NCBI RefSeq assembly: GCF_014493765.1
Contig: NZ_JACTVJ010000013.1
Location: forward strand, 288,303-352,302
Direction: 5' to 3'
From: Streptomyces polyasparticus
GTDB taxonomy: Bacteria > Actinomycetota > Actinomycetes > Streptomycetales > Streptomycetaceae
DNA: 64,000 nt
Positions 62,584 through 64,000 of this stretch are shown here, one piece after another; position 1 is the first letter of the stretch; each line of letters begins with the position of its first letter. Below the pieces are notes generated by a model. The model searched no databases. It was not told where the DNA came from and saw only the letters and a list, made by a program, of their open reading frames with translations. The position numbers and the translations under genes are program-made.

Positions 62584-64000
62584 CTATTTCCTGGGCAGGA
62601 CTTCGCCGTAGACCTGCACCTGGCCATTCTCCACGAACACGCGGGTCACCCGGTATTCCGTGCCCCGGCCAAGGAGCAGCTCCCGCTCACCCATGCCGAA
62701 CTCGCTGGCCTTCTCGACCCACAGCGCCGGGGTGCCCTCGGGCACCCGCAGGTGCAGGACCGCATCCATGTCCTTGAAGGCGTCGACCGGGTGGTTGCCC
62801 AGGGAGGTGGACATGTAGGCCGGGTCGCCATACGTGTTGCCCAGCATGTCGTACGGCGAGTCGAGGTCGAGGTGCCCGATGCCGGTGCCGCGGACGACCA
62901 TGACGTCCTCAGGGACGGGCCGGCCGGCGAGCGCCGCGTCCGTCTCGGCGATGTTGCGCTGCACGTAGGGCGTGTCCATGGCGTCGTTGCCGCGGAGGTA
63001 GCCGTTCATCTCCTTGTACGTCGCCCAGCCCTCGGACGTGGGCGGCGGCTGGTTCTTGCCGTGCTCGAGCGTGTAGTCGTGAACGGCGTCGAACTGAGAG
63101 CTCGGCAGGTTCTCGGTGTAGTGATTCCAGTACGCCTGGCCGTACTTGATCGCTTCGGCGTCGTTGAGGAACGGAGCCGTCCCCTCGCTGAGTTCGGCGA
63201 GGGCGACCTTGTGCTTCTCCGCCGTGGAGAGGTTCTGCCATTCGTCCGGGGTGACGTGCGGCGTGTACTTGTACTCGTCAGCCGCGCCGCCGGTCCCCGG
63301 AGCATCCGTACCGTGGCCGGCCGGCGCTCCCGCCTCATCGGCGCCATGAACGGCATCGTCCACCACCCCGCCGAACGCCGGATCCGTCGCGTGGACCGCG
63401 TCGTCGCCGTGACCGACCCCGTCGTCCCCGTGCGAGGCACCATCGTCGCCGTGAGCGGCCGCGTCGTCAGCAACGTGCGCGCCGTCGTCGGCATGCGACG
63501 CCGGACCCGTCGGCGGGCCGTCGGAGCCGTGCGGGCCCGCGGGCGGGAGGTCGTGGCCGGCTGAGGACGGGCCGGGGATCGCGTTGTCCGCCGAGCCCGT
63601 CGCCGGGAATGAGTCGCCCGCGTGTACGCCCGCAAGGACCGGCTGCTGCACCGACGTCGACGCCGGGACCGTCTCCGCCTTGACCGGGGTCGGGTCCACC
63701 GCTCCGTTCGGGGAGAGCAGTGAGCCGTCCGGCTCCAGGACGCGGCCGTCGGGCAGCGCGACCGAGTTGTGCGAGACCGTGGTCCAGCCCTCGGGAAGCT
63801 TCAGCGCTCCGGTCGGCGTGGTGACCGCGTCTTCCGGAATCGCCGCGCCCTCGGGGAGCGTGAACGAGCCGTCGGGCATACGGAGGGAGCCCTCGGGCAG
63901 CCGGACCATGGTGTCGGGCAGCGGCGGGATGTCGAGGGTGCCCACACCCTTGAGCCCCGCCATCACGTCACCCAGCTTCGACAGGCCCGCGCCCGCCCCC
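62584..64000 (-). CDS. Polymorphic-toxin-like protein with C-terminal ADP-ribosyltransferase domain (partial)
   Basis: About 470 C-terminal residues are present, and the frame is open to the right edge. In order: a segment of LPEGSLRMPDG-type short repeats (to about 63700), a Pro/Gly/Asp/His-rich linker with HGDDG repeats (about 63350-63600), and a C-terminal mono-ADP-ribosyltransferase domain. That domain shows the R-S-E motif set: VVRGTG (near 62895), AYMSTSLGN (near 62815) and GERELLLGRG, an ExE site (near 62690). ExE enzymes commonly modify arginine. Proximity to eccC/eccD suggests export by the type VII system. The N-terminal trafficking domain lies outside the window. Confidence 0.85.
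   Translation of the reverse strand, partial: GAGAGLSKLGDVMAGLKGVGTLDIPPLPDTMVRLPEGSLRMPDGSFTLPEGAAIPEDAVTTPTGALKLPEGWTTVSHNSVALPDGRVLEPDGSLLSPNGAVDPTPVKAETVPASTSVQQPVLAGVHAGDSFPATGSADNAIPGPSSAGHDLPPAGPHGSDGPPTGPASHADDGAHVADDAAAHGDDGASHGDDGVGHGDDAVHATDPAFGGVVDDAVHGADEAGAPAGHGTDAPGTGGAADEYKYTPHVTPDEWQNLSTAEKHKVALAELSEGTAPFLNDAEAIKYGQAYWNHYTENLPSSQFDAVHDYTLEHGKNQPPPTSEGWATYKEMNGYLRGNDAMDTPYVQRNIAETDAALAGRPVPEDVMVVRGTGIGHLDLDSPYDMLGNTYGDPAYMSTSLGNHPVDAFKDMDAVLHLRVPEGTPALWVEKASEFGMGERELLLGRGTEYRVTRVFVENGQVQVYGEVLPRK

Overview
The window is high-GC actinobacterial DNA and almost certainly comes from a Streptomyces or a close relative. The evidence is the content and order of the core genes: an RNase E/G of about 1,330 residues, the radical-SAM pair TIGR03936/TIGR03960, mreB-mreC-mreD-pbp2-rodA, ndk, folC, valS, clpX, tandem clpP genes and tig. 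From memory this is the order of the Streptomyces rne-to-tig region. Frequent GTG starts, the pair of ClpP paralogues and a second MreB-like gene (Mbl type) agree. Product names come from reading the translated sequences; no database search was run.

Layout. 1-2.4 kb (minus strand): the end of a nucleotide-sugar operon (PLP aminotransferase, Gfo/Idh/MocA dehydrogenase, family 2 glycosyltransferase cut by the window edge). 2.7-16.7 kb (minus strand): rne with two disordered arginine-repeat regions, TIGR03936, an internally repeated membrane protein, an acetyltransferase, an amidohydrolase, an unusual Mrr nuclease/TerD fusion, TIGR03960 and a CYTH-CHAD protein. 16.8-25.7 kb (minus strand): the elongation/sporulation wall cluster mreBCD-pbp2-rodA, preceded by folC, a DUF4233 protein and ndk. 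25.8-31.8 kb: an mbl-like gene, an orphan sensor kinase, a VKOR-like protein, a membrane protein, a degenerate response regulator, a processive-type glycosyltransferase and a 54-residue protein carrying a sortase-like LAATG motif. 31.9-41.4 kb: valS, two tandem Gln/Gly/Pro/Tyr-rich membrane proteins, clpX, clpP2, clpP1 and tig. ClgR-like operators lie upstream of both clpX and clpP1. 41.7-42.1 kb: divergent tRNA-Pro(TGG) and tRNA-Gly(TCC).

42-64 kb is accessory in character. It holds small orphan genes, a frameshifted short gene, an M48-type membrane peptidase, a Ser/Thr kinase with an extracellular beta-propeller, a small membrane protein, an acyltransferase-3 protein and a secreted endonuclease I. 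These are followed by part of a type VII (ESX) secretion locus: a small membrane protein, EccD, an EspI/MinD-like ATPase, EccC and a DUF6177-like protein. Next come an HD-domain protein, a zinc-ribbon membrane protein and a putative toxin-immunity cassette. The cassette is an ADP-ribosyltransferase-tailed protein (cut by the right edge) followed by three likely partner genes, two of which share a homologous domain.

How the genes work together. The left and middle parts serve RNA turnover, wall growth, folate and protein quality control. The right end looks like a secretion machine beside one of its likely polymorphic-toxin cargoes and that cargo's protection genes. EsxA/EsxB, EccB, EccE and MycP are not in the window. 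The most unusual elements are the Mrr-TerD fusion, the ART/immunity cassette with its shared domain, the GT2 plus mini LAATG protein pair, the degenerate receiver, and the seven arginine-rich repeats in RNase E.
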